Assembly: GCF_014851395.1 (NCBI RefSeq)
Contig: NW_024041150.1
Span: 26,339,225 to 26,403,224 of the forward strand
Length of the DNA stretch: 64,000 nucleotides
Origin: Micropterus salmoides
Lineage: Eukaryota; Chordata; Actinopteri; Centrarchiformes; Centrarchidae
Reading direction: 5' to 3'
The translations under genes were made by a program, and so were the position numbers. Positions within the stretch are counted from its first letter, which is position 1. Each line of letters begins with the position of its first letter. The notes beneath the pieces were generated by a model. It made no database searches. It had not been told where the DNA came from and saw only the letters and a list, made by a program, of their open reading frames with translations. Below, piece after piece: positions 50,036-60,768 of the stretch.

Positions 50036-50255
50036 CCGTTTCGCCGAGTGACCTTCTCGGTGGTGAGCCAGCCCCAGGACCCTCACCAGCAAGGATCGCT
50101 GCAGAGCTGCTACGACAGCGGCCTGGACGAGTCGGAGACGCCCAGCAGCAAGAGTTCGTCGGGCCCCCGGCTGGGCGCCCTTCCCCTACCCGAGGACAGC
50201 TACGAGAGGACAACGCCGGATGGCAGTGTCGGTGAGGCAGAGCACATGGAAAATG
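50036..50255 (+). CDS. pcdh7: Protocadherin-7, second coding exon (CM3 / PP1-binding tail)
   Basis: This exon encodes 73 residues plus one base. It starts PFRRVTFSVVSQPQDPHQ and ends GSVGEAEHMEN, closely matching the tail of the long PCDH7 isoform. It follows a tgtcttgtag acceptor and joins exon 1 in phase 0, giving ..NKYNKQ-PFRRVTF... It ends at a gtaggg donor in phase 1. RRVTF is the conserved motif 3 core of delta-1 protocadherins, a docking site reported for protein phosphatase 1 alpha. The rest is rich in Ser, Thr and Pro, suggesting a flexible, phosphorylated tail. Third codon positions are strongly G/C, unlike the surrounding intron. If the donor were skipped, translation would add five residues (GRGKH) and stop at 50270-50272. 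The following exon, expected to carry the C-terminal tail, is not in the window. Confidence 0.96.
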
Positions 50256-50272
50256 GTAGGGGCAAACACTGA

Positions 50273-52310
50273 AAGGAGATTGAGAAAACGTTAAGATACA
50301 GGAAACACACACTCACATACTGCCTAAAGCATTCACGTAGCACGCCCGATGGTAGAAAGTCTCACAAACATACAATAACATGTGAGGTTCTGTCTTATAA
50401 GTTAGTTCTGTAGTGTATCAGGTGTGATGCGGTGTTGAGGCTGTGATGCAGTAGCAGTGGCAACTTTTATTAAAGCCAAAGCCCCTCCAGAAATGTATAT
50501 CATGTGAAGACAAGGTCTCGGATTTATTAAAAAAAACCTATGGTTCTGTTTCAGGACCCTCAGGCTTATTTGATCAAAGGGGATACACGAGGGAATATAT
50601 GTAACAGACATATTCTTTAAGTTCAAAACCTTTCAGATGTCTTCCTCCTTTTGGTTTGTAGCACTTTAGGGCTTCTCAACAATTCCTGTTGAATTACATT
50701 TGTCATCTAGACAATTGAACGGAGGATAGTGTTTGTTTTGTTTTTTGTTTTACAAGATCCGTATATCTTCCCTGTATTTCTTGAGATAAAGTAAAGGAGG
50801 AGTAACAATGGGGGCTAATACCCCACATGAATTGTTTAGAAGCTATACAGATAACTACTGTACTGATCAGCAATGTGTTTGGCTTGAGGCCCTTATGAAG
50901 GAGTTCATTTTTCTACAATTGGGAGATAGAACTGCTGTTCTGTAGGTTGAAATGTGAAAAGACAGCAGTCTAGAGAGAGTGAGTGGGAGCAATGGAAAGC
51001 AATGGAGCCTATTGTAAAGGCAGTCCCTAGGTACAGCACTGTATCTTCCCTTGCAGAACCTTCTCACAGCTAGCCTGAGCTAGTTTCCTACCAAGGCTAA
51101 AATATGTGTGAATGTGTGTGTGTCTGGGTGTGCAGTGAGAGATAGGGGTAATGGTCCCATTCATAGTCTAGGAGTCTGAGGCGATGCTTAACAAGGAGTA
51201 GCTGTCTTGAGAGTGCTAAGCCTAAGTGCAGAGGCTTCCCCACTGCAGCTTAGGATAAGGATATTCAAATGGCTTAAAGATTCACATCTCTCTTTTTAGA
51301 TGGAGTTGTTTTACAGATGATGTCTTTACTTATGTCAAATCAATGCAGTCAATATATCCACAAGCCTGGGCACCAAGATGGCTTTACCTTGTGGGAATAT
51401 CTGACAGGCTCAAATGATAGTTCTGCAATGAACCTAGACAAAAGGTCAGTCCAACCACACAGATCAAACAGACAGTTGCACAGGTGTCCACAGTGAGCTT
51501 CTTAAATTTCAGCCTTAATGCAGATTAAAAGGGATTTGAAACACGTTTAATGCAAGCTGATGGGGCTACTTTGTGGATATTCAAAATCTCCTTTTCCAGA
51601 CAATAGACACCCATTTACTGGCCAAATTAGACCCAATTAAAAGTCTCATTTGAATTTGCTCTCAGTTTAAAGTAATTGGACAGGGACAGCCGATAGCAGA
51701 CAACCCACTTAGATCAAATGTGTGATCAGCCTGTCAATAAAAATCACCTTGAGAGCACAAACAGCATAAATAGCGAAATAAATAAATCTAAAAATGGGAT
51801 ATTGAATAACAAAAAAGCTCATGCATCAAAACAGACTGTCCAATTTGAAATATTTTACAAGTAGCACATTATGCACAAAGTATATGGTAAAATAACACTC
51901 ATAAATTTTGGTTTCAGCTCGGCACACATGTGTTGTTAATTCTCCTTCTCCAGAGTTTCAGAGGGTACTATTGCAAAGTATGCTGGAGCTTTAGATGAGA
52001 TTTGTTGGAGGAACAGTCAAGGTCAATTCATGAATCAGTCTCCATCCAAGAGAAACAACATGCTCTGCTGCTGCTCGCTATCTTTAGTGAGATCAGCTGA
52101 ACTGGTGTGTGTGTGTGTAGATGTAGGAAACCCAGCTGTACAAGTTAGAATGGTAGTAAGTGAGTGTATGTGAATATTTGCCTGTTTTGTTCAACATTGT
52201 TTTTTTCAGTCTCAAATTTCAAACTCTAAATCTCACATGTTTGCAGCATATTAATACACGTTCTTACAGTTTGTTCTCTAGTAGTCTATGCAGAGATATA
52301 ATCAGGCAGC
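50273..52310. other. Intron 2 segment: no gene seen
   Basis: Sequence downstream of exon 2 contains no recognised coding, RNA or repeat feature beyond short TG runs (about 51109-51123 and 52105-52118). Confidence 0.5.
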
Positions 52311-52490
52311 AGGGTTGGCCTTCTGGTCTGAGAGTCTGTCATTGGTATAGGTTCTGTCATTCAATCACAGACAAAAGCAGCTGTATGTTAGTGTCCTTGA
52401 GGAAGACAGTGGGCCCCCTACCCTACTCACTTATGCTAGGCCACTCTGGAAGGGCATCGGCTAAATACCTAAGTGTAAAATAAATGCAAT
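52311..52490 (+). mobile_element. tRNA-derived SINE with L2-like 3' tail
   Basis: The head is a degenerate tRNA-like segment (GGTTGGCCTTCTGGTCTGAG, then GGTTCTGTCATTCAATCACAG where an intact copy would have a B-box). The body is GTGTCCTTGAGGAAGACAGTG (52391 on). The tail, CCACTCTGGAAGGGCATCGG then CTAAATACCTAAGTGTAAA, is a diverged form of the 'ctctggataagagcgtctgctaaatgactaaatgtaa' end shared by many fish SINEs and L2 LINEs. Confidence 0.75.
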
Positions 52491-52863
52491 CCTTTATGGT
52501 TAGGGCAAATATTGGCAAACTGCTCCGGCCTCTTGTGGGATGCTAACTCCGGTCATTAGCACTCCCCCTTGTGTTGTAGCCAGAGCACACACAGACACCA
52601 TCAGCGCTGCATTTGCTCTATAAAGCCCCAGCCCCTTTTAGAAATGTAGGCAGTTATGAGGAAAGAGGGAGAACAAAAGTTAGCAGATGGCTTGCTGTGG
52701 TGCTCAGCACTGGCAAGGGCGTCATTAGTGACAGGTAATTGCAGGCATTTACGTGCGTAATGCGACAGTGATTCGTGGCGAGAGCATTTTTTTTTGTTCT
52801 GTGAACGACCAGAAGGAAGCTGCGAAAGGAGAAGAGAGCGGATTAGGTGTGTGTTGGTTTGAT

Positions 52864-52888
52864 GTGTGTGTGTGTGTGTGTGTGTGTG
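52864..52888. repeat. (GT)n microsatellite
   Basis: About 25 bases of GT dinucleotide repeat. Confidence 0.95.
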
Positions 52889-54867
52889 GATTAAAGGAGT
52901 CGGCGGTTGGAGTAAATTCAAGACTATGTAAATCTCGACCTTGGTGCTAGAAGCAGAGGCTAGAGTCTCAGTTTGGAAACTTTGAATCTGAGGATTTGAT
53001 TTTTGTTTTTCACTCGCCCTGTTGGCAATTCATCATGTTTAATTGCCACTGCTTTCAGCCAAGCTGAAACACGTACAAAAAGGCTAAAGTCCCTTTTTGT
53101 TTCCGTGTTTTGTTTTTTTTTCAGCTCTGACTCGCTTGTTGTCGATCGATGTTCACACAATGTGCAGGGACAATCGTCGTCCACGGCAGCTGCTTCTCTG
53201 TCTCACACACATGAATGTACGCACGCAAGTACTGACATCCAAACCCCACCCCCAGACACACACACATGTGCACACATAGGTGTGTGTGTGTCTGTGTTTG
53301 TCAGACAAACACACGTGGAGACAGCACACACACGCAGTCTCTTATTCACCCTCCCGCTCTTCATCCTTCCTTTCTGCCAGCCCTGCACATATGTGCCGGG
53401 GGACCGTGTTTTATTTTCCTCATCTCCTTCATCAAGGTTGAGTTTCAAACTTTATTATTTTCTACTGGTTGACTTCTTTCCATGGGGAGTGTCAAAAAAA
53501 CAAGCTCTCCATCCAAGACAGATTCTTCCAGAACCAACTCAAAATAGGGAGTGTTAGGGTCACCGCGGGAATATGAACACATTCTTGACCCATTCCACAC
53601 TGCACAAGCTATCAGACAAGCCTCCTCTGTAGTTTCATCTTCATAGACTTTATTTCAGCAGAGTAAAGGCAGTCCAAAGCTCCATGTCAGGAACCTATGA
53701 GAATTCTGCTGTATCTGTACATATGTTTCTGAATTTGTTCAGTTGCACAGTGCACAAAGGATTCAATTTGTAATCTTTGTTTACTTATCTTTTCAGAACA
53801 AGAAATCAGTTTTACCATAACTCCTGACCGGCACATAGCTCAAAATATTGCTCATCTATAGCATTTGGCAGATTCCATGAAGTCTTGATCTTTTTGATGC
53901 ACAGCTGGGCCCCTCACTTATTCATAAGCTTACCCCGGCGCTCATCAGATATTCATAAACGCTGAGTGTTTGGAGTGAAACGGCCCTATTAGGCCGTTGT
54001 GGATGTCAAAGAGGCTTCCAGATGTACGGTGTTATCGGTGGGTCAAAGACTTGTGCTCTATTATTGATCTCCAAATCACTGGGCGAGGGTAGGGGGGTGT
54101 CGGGGTGCGGGCAGTGGATTTTACAGTTCAGTTACTGTGTTAGTTCAAGTACACCTTAAAAAAAACATGCTTCCACATTGCCCTTTCATCATGAGTGAGG
54201 TGTTTGAGGTGTGTAAAGTGTTTTCATGCAAAACCTCCGCGCAGATCTGAGCAGCTCCCGGCACTGAAGATGTAATATCATTGTTCAGTACATCAGTGCA
54301 GCTATGCTGTGTGCTGTCCTTGTTGCTGCAGGTTATGCTGCCAATGATGTATCCTATTTCATCCATTACATAGTAGCTTTTTAATAGACAAAATGGATTA
54401 CTTTAACCCCTTACTTTACCTCTACTTTAGCTTTCTTGTATTCAACCCTGAATTAATACACTGTGTGCTTTGCTGCTAGTGGCTAATGCTATACACAGGT
54501 AAGCAAAACAAATGTATGCTATGTGGATATGAGTGTGTCAAAATAGTTTGCACAGATTATGAATTTTAGGGAGGAAAACTTTCCTGAAGAAAAGACAATT
54601 TCTTCCATATTGCAGGGGTCATTTGAGCCGTATGATGATCACCAACCGCCAGCAGGATATACATTTGTTTACTCTTTTGATTTGCCTCTACATCACTGAG
54701 TGCATCTCACAAAGGCTGATGTGTGATTTTGTTTATGCTGGCTGCTAGGACAGATGAATAGTGCAAACTTATTGTAGCGTCTAAGAGAGTAATAGCACGT
54801 CCTACTGGCTGAAAACGTTAGCATGCCTACCACGTTTCTGTGCTTTGGCTACCAGACAACCAGCCCC

Positions 54868-54870
<3 letters not shown>
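52889..54870. other. Intron 2 segment: no gene; candidate noncoding element
   Basis: CA/TG-rich DNA lies at about 53200-53330. 53870-54010 is low-repeat with paired ATTCATAA sites (about 53921 and 53951) and a short inverted repeat CGGCC..GGCCG (about 53981-53997). No coding feature is recognised. Confidence 0.45.

Positions 54871-54904
<34 letters not shown>
54871..54904. repeat. (CA)n microsatellite
   Basis: About 34 bases of CA repeat. A second, shorter run lies at about 55076-55095. Confidence 0.96.
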
Positions 54905-54905
<1 letters not shown>

Positions 54906-55547
54906 GAGACTATCTCTCTGCTGCCTCCCCTGCTGAGAAATCTTGGGGTACCGCCATTGGATTACAAACATCATCATTTAGTGCTGGCTAGCTGGCTCAA
55001 TAGAGAGGACAGACAAGTGGCACATCACAGCAGTTATCAGTCAGGTAGTCGGTACAGACTGTCTGAGCCTTTGCTAACACACACACACACACACAAGTAA
55101 GTTTAAAAAAAAGACAGAAGGACTGAAATGCACAATTTTACAAAGGGAAATGCACACGTTAAGCAAGTGCCTGCATGCTCAGTCACATGAAAACAAATAA
55201 GCTCTAGCCATCTCTCTTACACACACATACACACAGACAAACACTTCTCATTCAGCACAATAAGGTAGTGCGTCATTTTCCAGCTCTGTGAAGCACCTCA
55301 CTAGATCACTTCAATGTTGTTGCTCTCCATTTAAAAAGCTTCGCCCGTTGGAATGCTACTTAGCCTGGTTAATAATGTGCATGTGTGTTTGCGTGTGTTT
55401 GTGTGGAACTCTGTTCATTAGGCAAGCCCAATTGTAGAGCCAGATGGCAAAGGGAGTTTGTTTAATTAAAACCATTCATATTTCAAGAGAGAAGCGGCAG
55501 CAGCACTGATCTTAGGTCTGATTTCCCCCAACTTGGTAGAGCAATGG

Positions 55548-55549
<2 letters not shown>

Positions 55550-55597
<48 letters not shown>
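55550..55597. repeat. (GT)n microsatellite
   Basis: An uninterrupted GT run of about 48 bases, one of the longest pure dinucleotide arrays in the window. Confidence 0.97.
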
Positions 55598-55603
<6 letters not shown>

Positions 55604-56715
55604 ACAGCGATGGAGAGCTGTGTAGTGAAAAATCACCCAGTGGAAGCACTCACGCTATCAATTCCCACACAATTGCCTTCCCCAAGGTCACCGTCCATGT
55701 GTCCATGAGTCCATGAGCTATGTCAGTGAATTAAAAACAAATAAAATCAGGACAGAAATGGAAGATATAATAATCAGTTACATCTAAAAACGTGTGTAAA
55801 AGATTTGGATGCTTGTATGTTTTGCAGCAGGGAGGGTATTGTGCGTGTGCCTGCAGTTCTCTGCCTTGTGTCTCGCATTCATTTCCATCTGTCCATTACT
55901 CGCCCCTGATATCGTTTCACAATGTCCTCTGCAGCAAGGGGGATAGAAAGAACAAGAGGGCCTGAGACGATGAGAGAAAAAGCATGAAGGGTTAGGTAAA
56001 GAAAGGGAAACATGGGAGAGGTAGAGTAAATGAGTAAACCACTGCACAGGAGCCCAGGAATGGATCGAAGGATGGGAGGCTGGAGAGAGACCAGGAGATA
56101 GAGAGAAAATTAATAAAATAAAAAAATCAGCAGAGAGCAATAGAGATGAGAAACAGAAGGAAAACGTGAGGGATGGGGTTACATGCGTGGAGAAGTTGCC
56201 AGCAGGGAGTGGCGCTTGACAGAGAGATGATTGATCACTGCTCAGCCGGCGCAGGCAGGTATTCAAATCATACCCCAGTGTCACATCCACAGGCCTGTCT
56301 TCCTCTCTGTCTCTCCACATGGGCACACATGGACTGTAGAGCCCACCCAGTGCAGTCTGCACTCCCGTTACAGCCCATGCTGACAGAATTAAGCCTAGAT
56401 ACCTGCTTTTAACATGAAGTGCAGCGACCCGAGGAATCTGTGGGAAAAGCACTGACCATATAGTTTTGATTTGATTTGCACAGATTTGGAGCCACCTCTG
56501 AGATTTCTGCAGCAATACAATGGAGATACTAACAGCGCTGAAAAAAATACATTTAAAAAATTCAGCAGCAGCATCTTTTTCTAGAAAGAATGTCCAGGTT
56601 ACTCTGGATAATCCAAATACCTCACTGTGGACAGTTTTCATTGTTACTACGACAATGAACACTCTACCGAGAGAATAGTCTATTATAATAGCCTATTTCT
56701 GTGGATTATCTAGAG
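55598..56715. other. Intron 2 segment: polypurine block with long antisense open frame
   Basis: The + strand is strongly purine-rich at about 55920-56170, so the minus strand is pyrimidine-rich and poor in stop codons. This largely explains a 292-codon minus-strand open frame at 55784-56662, whose product is low in complexity (Ser, Leu, Phe, Pro) and has no recognisable domain. I do not annotate it as a gene. Confidence 0.5.
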
Positions 56716-56981
56716 CTGTGGTTCCCAAACTGGGGCTCCGGAGCCTCCCCAAGTGGTCGCAAGATTAATGGGGTAGAACAGCAGAAAGAAAATCATATTT
56801 TGCCAAAACAACATTGATTCTTTTTAGATTTTCATTTTACACCTTCAGTCCTCTATAACCAAAACGAAATGATCTAAGAAGGAAAAATATATATCCATCA
56901 CGCCTTGACATATGCAACCTGTGACAAGTAAACACACTTTGTTTTAAGGGATCACAAGTGAAGAAAGGTTTGGAAGCACTC
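56716..56981. mobile_element. hAT-like MITE
   Basis: The left end CTGTGGTTCCCAAACTGGGG and the right end (reverse complement GAGTGCTTCCAAACCTTTC) are imperfect terminal inverted repeats of the CAGTGGTTCCCAAAC type, common in fish and other vertebrate hAT elements. A 'ggtcgcaag'/'gatcacaag' segment sits just inside each end. The 8-base flanks (ATCTAGAG and AATTAGCG) agree at five positions, weakly consistent with an old target-site duplication. It has no coding capacity. Confidence 0.75.
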
Positions 56982-59841
56982 AATTAGCGTAAGAGTAACT
57001 CTTTTAAGTTTTAATTTCTCAAGTTTAAGCATCACAAATAAAACTGTATTCACCGCCACTGTATTTGGGTGGAGGCAGAAATTTCACAGACAATTTGTAG
57101 CAATTTGGCAATGATCCGACCCTTTAAATCGGCCTAAGGAATAAACTAGAAGGAGGTAAAAAGACAAGTTGAAGAGGGATTTTTTAAGACTTGAAACAAT
57201 TAATTTTCAAATTACAAATCTTAAAGAAAATAGGAATAGGGAATAGAGTTGTTGAAAAATGGTTGCTGTGCTTCAAGTGCTACACTCGCTGCAAAGTAAG
57301 TTAAAGAGGAGACTGAAAATGAACAAGAACTGATGTATATATGTGGTGCGCATACACAAACACACACACACATATTGTAGAGGTCTGAGTGTGGATAATG
57401 GAATTGTTGCTGTGGTGTTTTGTGTAGCTAGAGGCGGATTGACACCCACTCCTGAGAGAGATTAAAAAAGCCATTCAGCTTCCTTACAAACACTGATACA
57501 CAGCGAAGCATCACACAGCCATGATGGCCATTTAGTTTGAGGGAGCAAAAAGTGCAGCCACTTTATATTGCGTTCGATACCTTGTATGTACAGAATATGA
57601 GCTATTCTTACTCAAAAAAAGGCAGCAAATGTGGTTTAATGGTGTTTTTGTCAAGCACTCGCAATAAAAGCCCCACTCAAGGAAGGCGGCCATATTGTAG
57701 TGGTGGGAATACGCGTCGGTTTTCACTTCAAAGATGGTTGTCTGTTGCATTTCTGCATTGTCTTCTGCAATCGGGATGCACAGTTGACAAAGCACTCGTA
57801 TGAGAAAGAGAAGGCGAGCCGAATGGCTTTTCATGGCACTGCAGAGACATGACTGCATTTTCAATGAGGGCCTACAGTCATACACGCCGACATGTGCATT
57901 TTGTGCCTTTTTAGGTGCAACGAAGCGGTGACTAGCAATTTGGCTTGTCTCCAAATGGCACGGGCATTTGTTATGTTCAGAATAAAATCACTTTCTCCGA
58001 CAGCTGTTAATTTGGAATGCACCCGACTTTTTTTTCTCTCTTCCCACACCTCTCTCACGATATCATCATTCCTTGGCTAGGGTATGTGTGTCAGGTGTAG
58101 CGTTTGGGGTGGTGGTGGGGGGGGGGTCTTCAATGAAGACAATTAAACACCTCCGAGGCACTCAGCCAAAGCCTCCCGCCCTCCACTCCCTCCCCTCTTC
58201 TGCCCCCCCCCCACCCCCCCTTGCTCCCACTCTGTCTTCTGTTTGTTTTCCCTCCTCCTCCCTGGATCTTCCCTACCTTCGACTCCTTCCGGCCTTCCTT
58301 CTTTTTCTAAATTTCCTCTCTTTTGTTGCAACAACCTGTTAGGATTCTGTGCATGTTTGTAAAGAAGATGAGGCAAACAGGTTGTGCGGCGCGAGGGATC
58401 ACATTTGGTGGAACATCAGGTATGCTGCACTGGGACACAGTGGGTGCCATGTCTTTCCCAGTGTGAGGTCTACAGCATGGGAGGGGCTAGCTGCAAGGCA
58501 CGCCAATAATCTCTCCTGCTCACAAGTGTTTATTTATTTTTTTGTATGTTTTCTGATACTTGAATGTGGGCTGAGCATCCAAAGAAGATTACACCAGGAT
58601 AAGTGTGCTTATGTAAGTATATGTACTGTATGTGCATATGTTACAGCATGACAACTTCACACCCGGAGGAACCCTGACAAAGCCCAGAGAATGAAGGCAT
58701 TCGTTTTATTTTTCTCACCTCGGGGAATTTGTCAAAAAAGCACAAACAGAATTCAGAAAAACACACTCAGGTGTTCACACATTCTGCGGGCCGACACCAA
58801 GCTGGGGCCGCTCATGCATTCATTCATGCGTTCGCCAAACATACTATACTTTATGTGCAAACACAGTCTCTCACTACCCCACTCCTCATATCTCACGGCG
58901 AAGGCACATACACAATCCCTGCATAATAACCCTGTTGGAACTCTTTTTTTTTCACAGCACATTCTTTCCACGCGTCTACAAAAAACTTGCAGGCAATTTA
59001 ATTTTGCACACAAGGAATGCTGCGCTGATTATAAAACACATCATATTATATGATTACAGAACTTCCGAGAAAAACACAAAAGTGAACACGTTTTGCCAAA
59101 CTGAGCTGAACCGAGTGGAACCAGATGTAACCTGCTTATAGGCCAATGTTCATAAATGTGACTTAATTTTAGTGAAGGTTTGCCAAAGTTGGTAAGAGAT
59201 ATCCTTGAGTGTGTGTGTGTGCTTCAGTTTAAATATAAGCAGTGACACTCTTTTTGACCTTTAAGGTAGGAATTGCAAATTGTGTACATTTTCTCTGGCT
59301 GTGTTTGTGCATAAGCTGACGCATGCATGTTATAGCCCTTTCTCTGTTTATCTTACACATTATTTATGTGCGGCATCTGGCCCAGCAGCAGCTTGACCTT
59401 TGAGAATTCTGATACTTCATATTGTGCTCTTCGACCGCCCACAACTGTCCCCAACACTGATTTAATGTGGTGAAAAATAATACACAAAAAATCTAAAAAA
59501 AGTCAACAAACTTTTTTTGTTTTGCTGTCTTTTGCCACCCTGTCTGGGTTCACCCACGTGTACCTACTTACGGAACAGCTTGCTGTGCCACATCTCCAGC
59601 AGGCATGGCTGTAAACTGGCATTCCTTCTGGGAAGGGATTTTGTCTGGAAACTCTTCACTCTGCCAGCAGCATCGGCTGCTACCGCTAATTGATACCAAT
59701 TAGGTCGTATTATTTAGGAATTTGACATCATGTTCGTCTTTAATCGGGGTGGTTTGATGACTCAGAGACACAGATAAATGCTGTAAAACTGTCAAAACAA
59801 ATGCTTGCTTGCTTCAGGCATTATGTATGCCAAAGATAATC
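56982..59841. other. Intron 2 segment: no gene; candidate enhancer near 59570-59770
   Basis: G-rich and C-rich short runs lie at about 58117-58127 and 58204-58220. The remainder is ordinary sequence. 59570-59770 carries an inverted homeodomain-type site pair and an AP-1 site, described as a finding. Confidence 0.45.
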
Positions 59842-59861
59842 TGTGTGTGTGTGTGTGTGTG
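59842..59861. repeat. Short (GT)n microsatellite
   Basis: About 20 bases of GT repeat. Confidence 0.92.
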
Positions 59862-60728
59862 TTTCAGTACGAGGAGACGGTGTCAGTGTGTTGCGTGGGC
59901 TATGTGGGGGGCATAGTAGCTTAAGATTCACTGTGAAACATTTCTGCACTACAGCTGCCTAACCAAACAGGGTCAAAGTCATTGTCCTCACACCAAACAT
60001 ATTTGCTTAGATTTTTTTATTTTTTGTCCAATCATTGCAGCTCTAAATGCATCTATGTCACTTTAACACAAGTGTTTCAGATGCTTCATAGATATAGAGA
60101 TAAAGTTGTATTAATCAACACTCAAAAAATGTGTTTGTTATAAACATTAAACATACAAGTGTTTATAAACTACTTATAAATGCTAAATTGGTGGTTTGAA
60201 GTAAAGTGTTATCCTGTGCTATCAAGCACCTTACAGAAAGTGCTGTTGATCAATACTGACTGCTGTTCAAGCATGCATGTGCAGTGTATCTAGGTGTGTG
60301 TGTATGTGTGCACATGCCCGCACAGGAGTATAAATCCAAGCGGAGATGCATCATGCTCTCAGTGGTGCAACAAGACAACCGCGGCCCACCAGAACTTATT
60401 TTTACTCCCTTCCCTCCTCTCCCGCTCTCTCGCCCCTCCGACTTATAAAAATAGATGAAAGCGTGTAACAATGGAAGAAGGGGGTTATCCTCTATCCCTC
60501 ACTCCCTTCTCCCTCGCCTTCTCTCTTTGAGGACACAGTTAATGCGTCTCATATGGAGGAAGGGCGGGGAGGGGGTGGAAGCAGTGGGGGGGAGGAAGAG
60601 AGGGAGGAAAATGAAATGAAAAGCTAACACAGTTTATAGAGGTAGGCTCTCCGAGCTGGGTTAGAGGTCTCTAAGTGGCACCCATCGCAACCTTTGACAC
60701 CGGAGATGCTGGAGAGTTTCATAACATG

Positions 60729-60730
<2 letters not shown>
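59862..60730. other. Intron 2 segment: possible repeat fragment, no gene
   Basis: About 60100-60225 (TTTATAAACTACTTATAAATGC ... GAAGTAAAGTGTTATC) resembles the end of a fish interspersed repeat finishing in 'aagtaaagtgttacc', but I cannot find the partner end. 60540-60615 is purine-rich. Confidence 0.3.

Positions 60731-60764
<34 letters not shown>
60731..60764. repeat. (AC)n microsatellite
   Basis: About 34 bases of AC repeat. Confidence 0.96.

Positions 60765-60768
<4 letters not shown>

Noticed and set aside
53003..53557. Plus-strand open frame of 184 codons
   Set aside because: The product is low in complexity, with CA/TG-repeat-derived Thr-His and Val-Cys segments, and resembles no known family.
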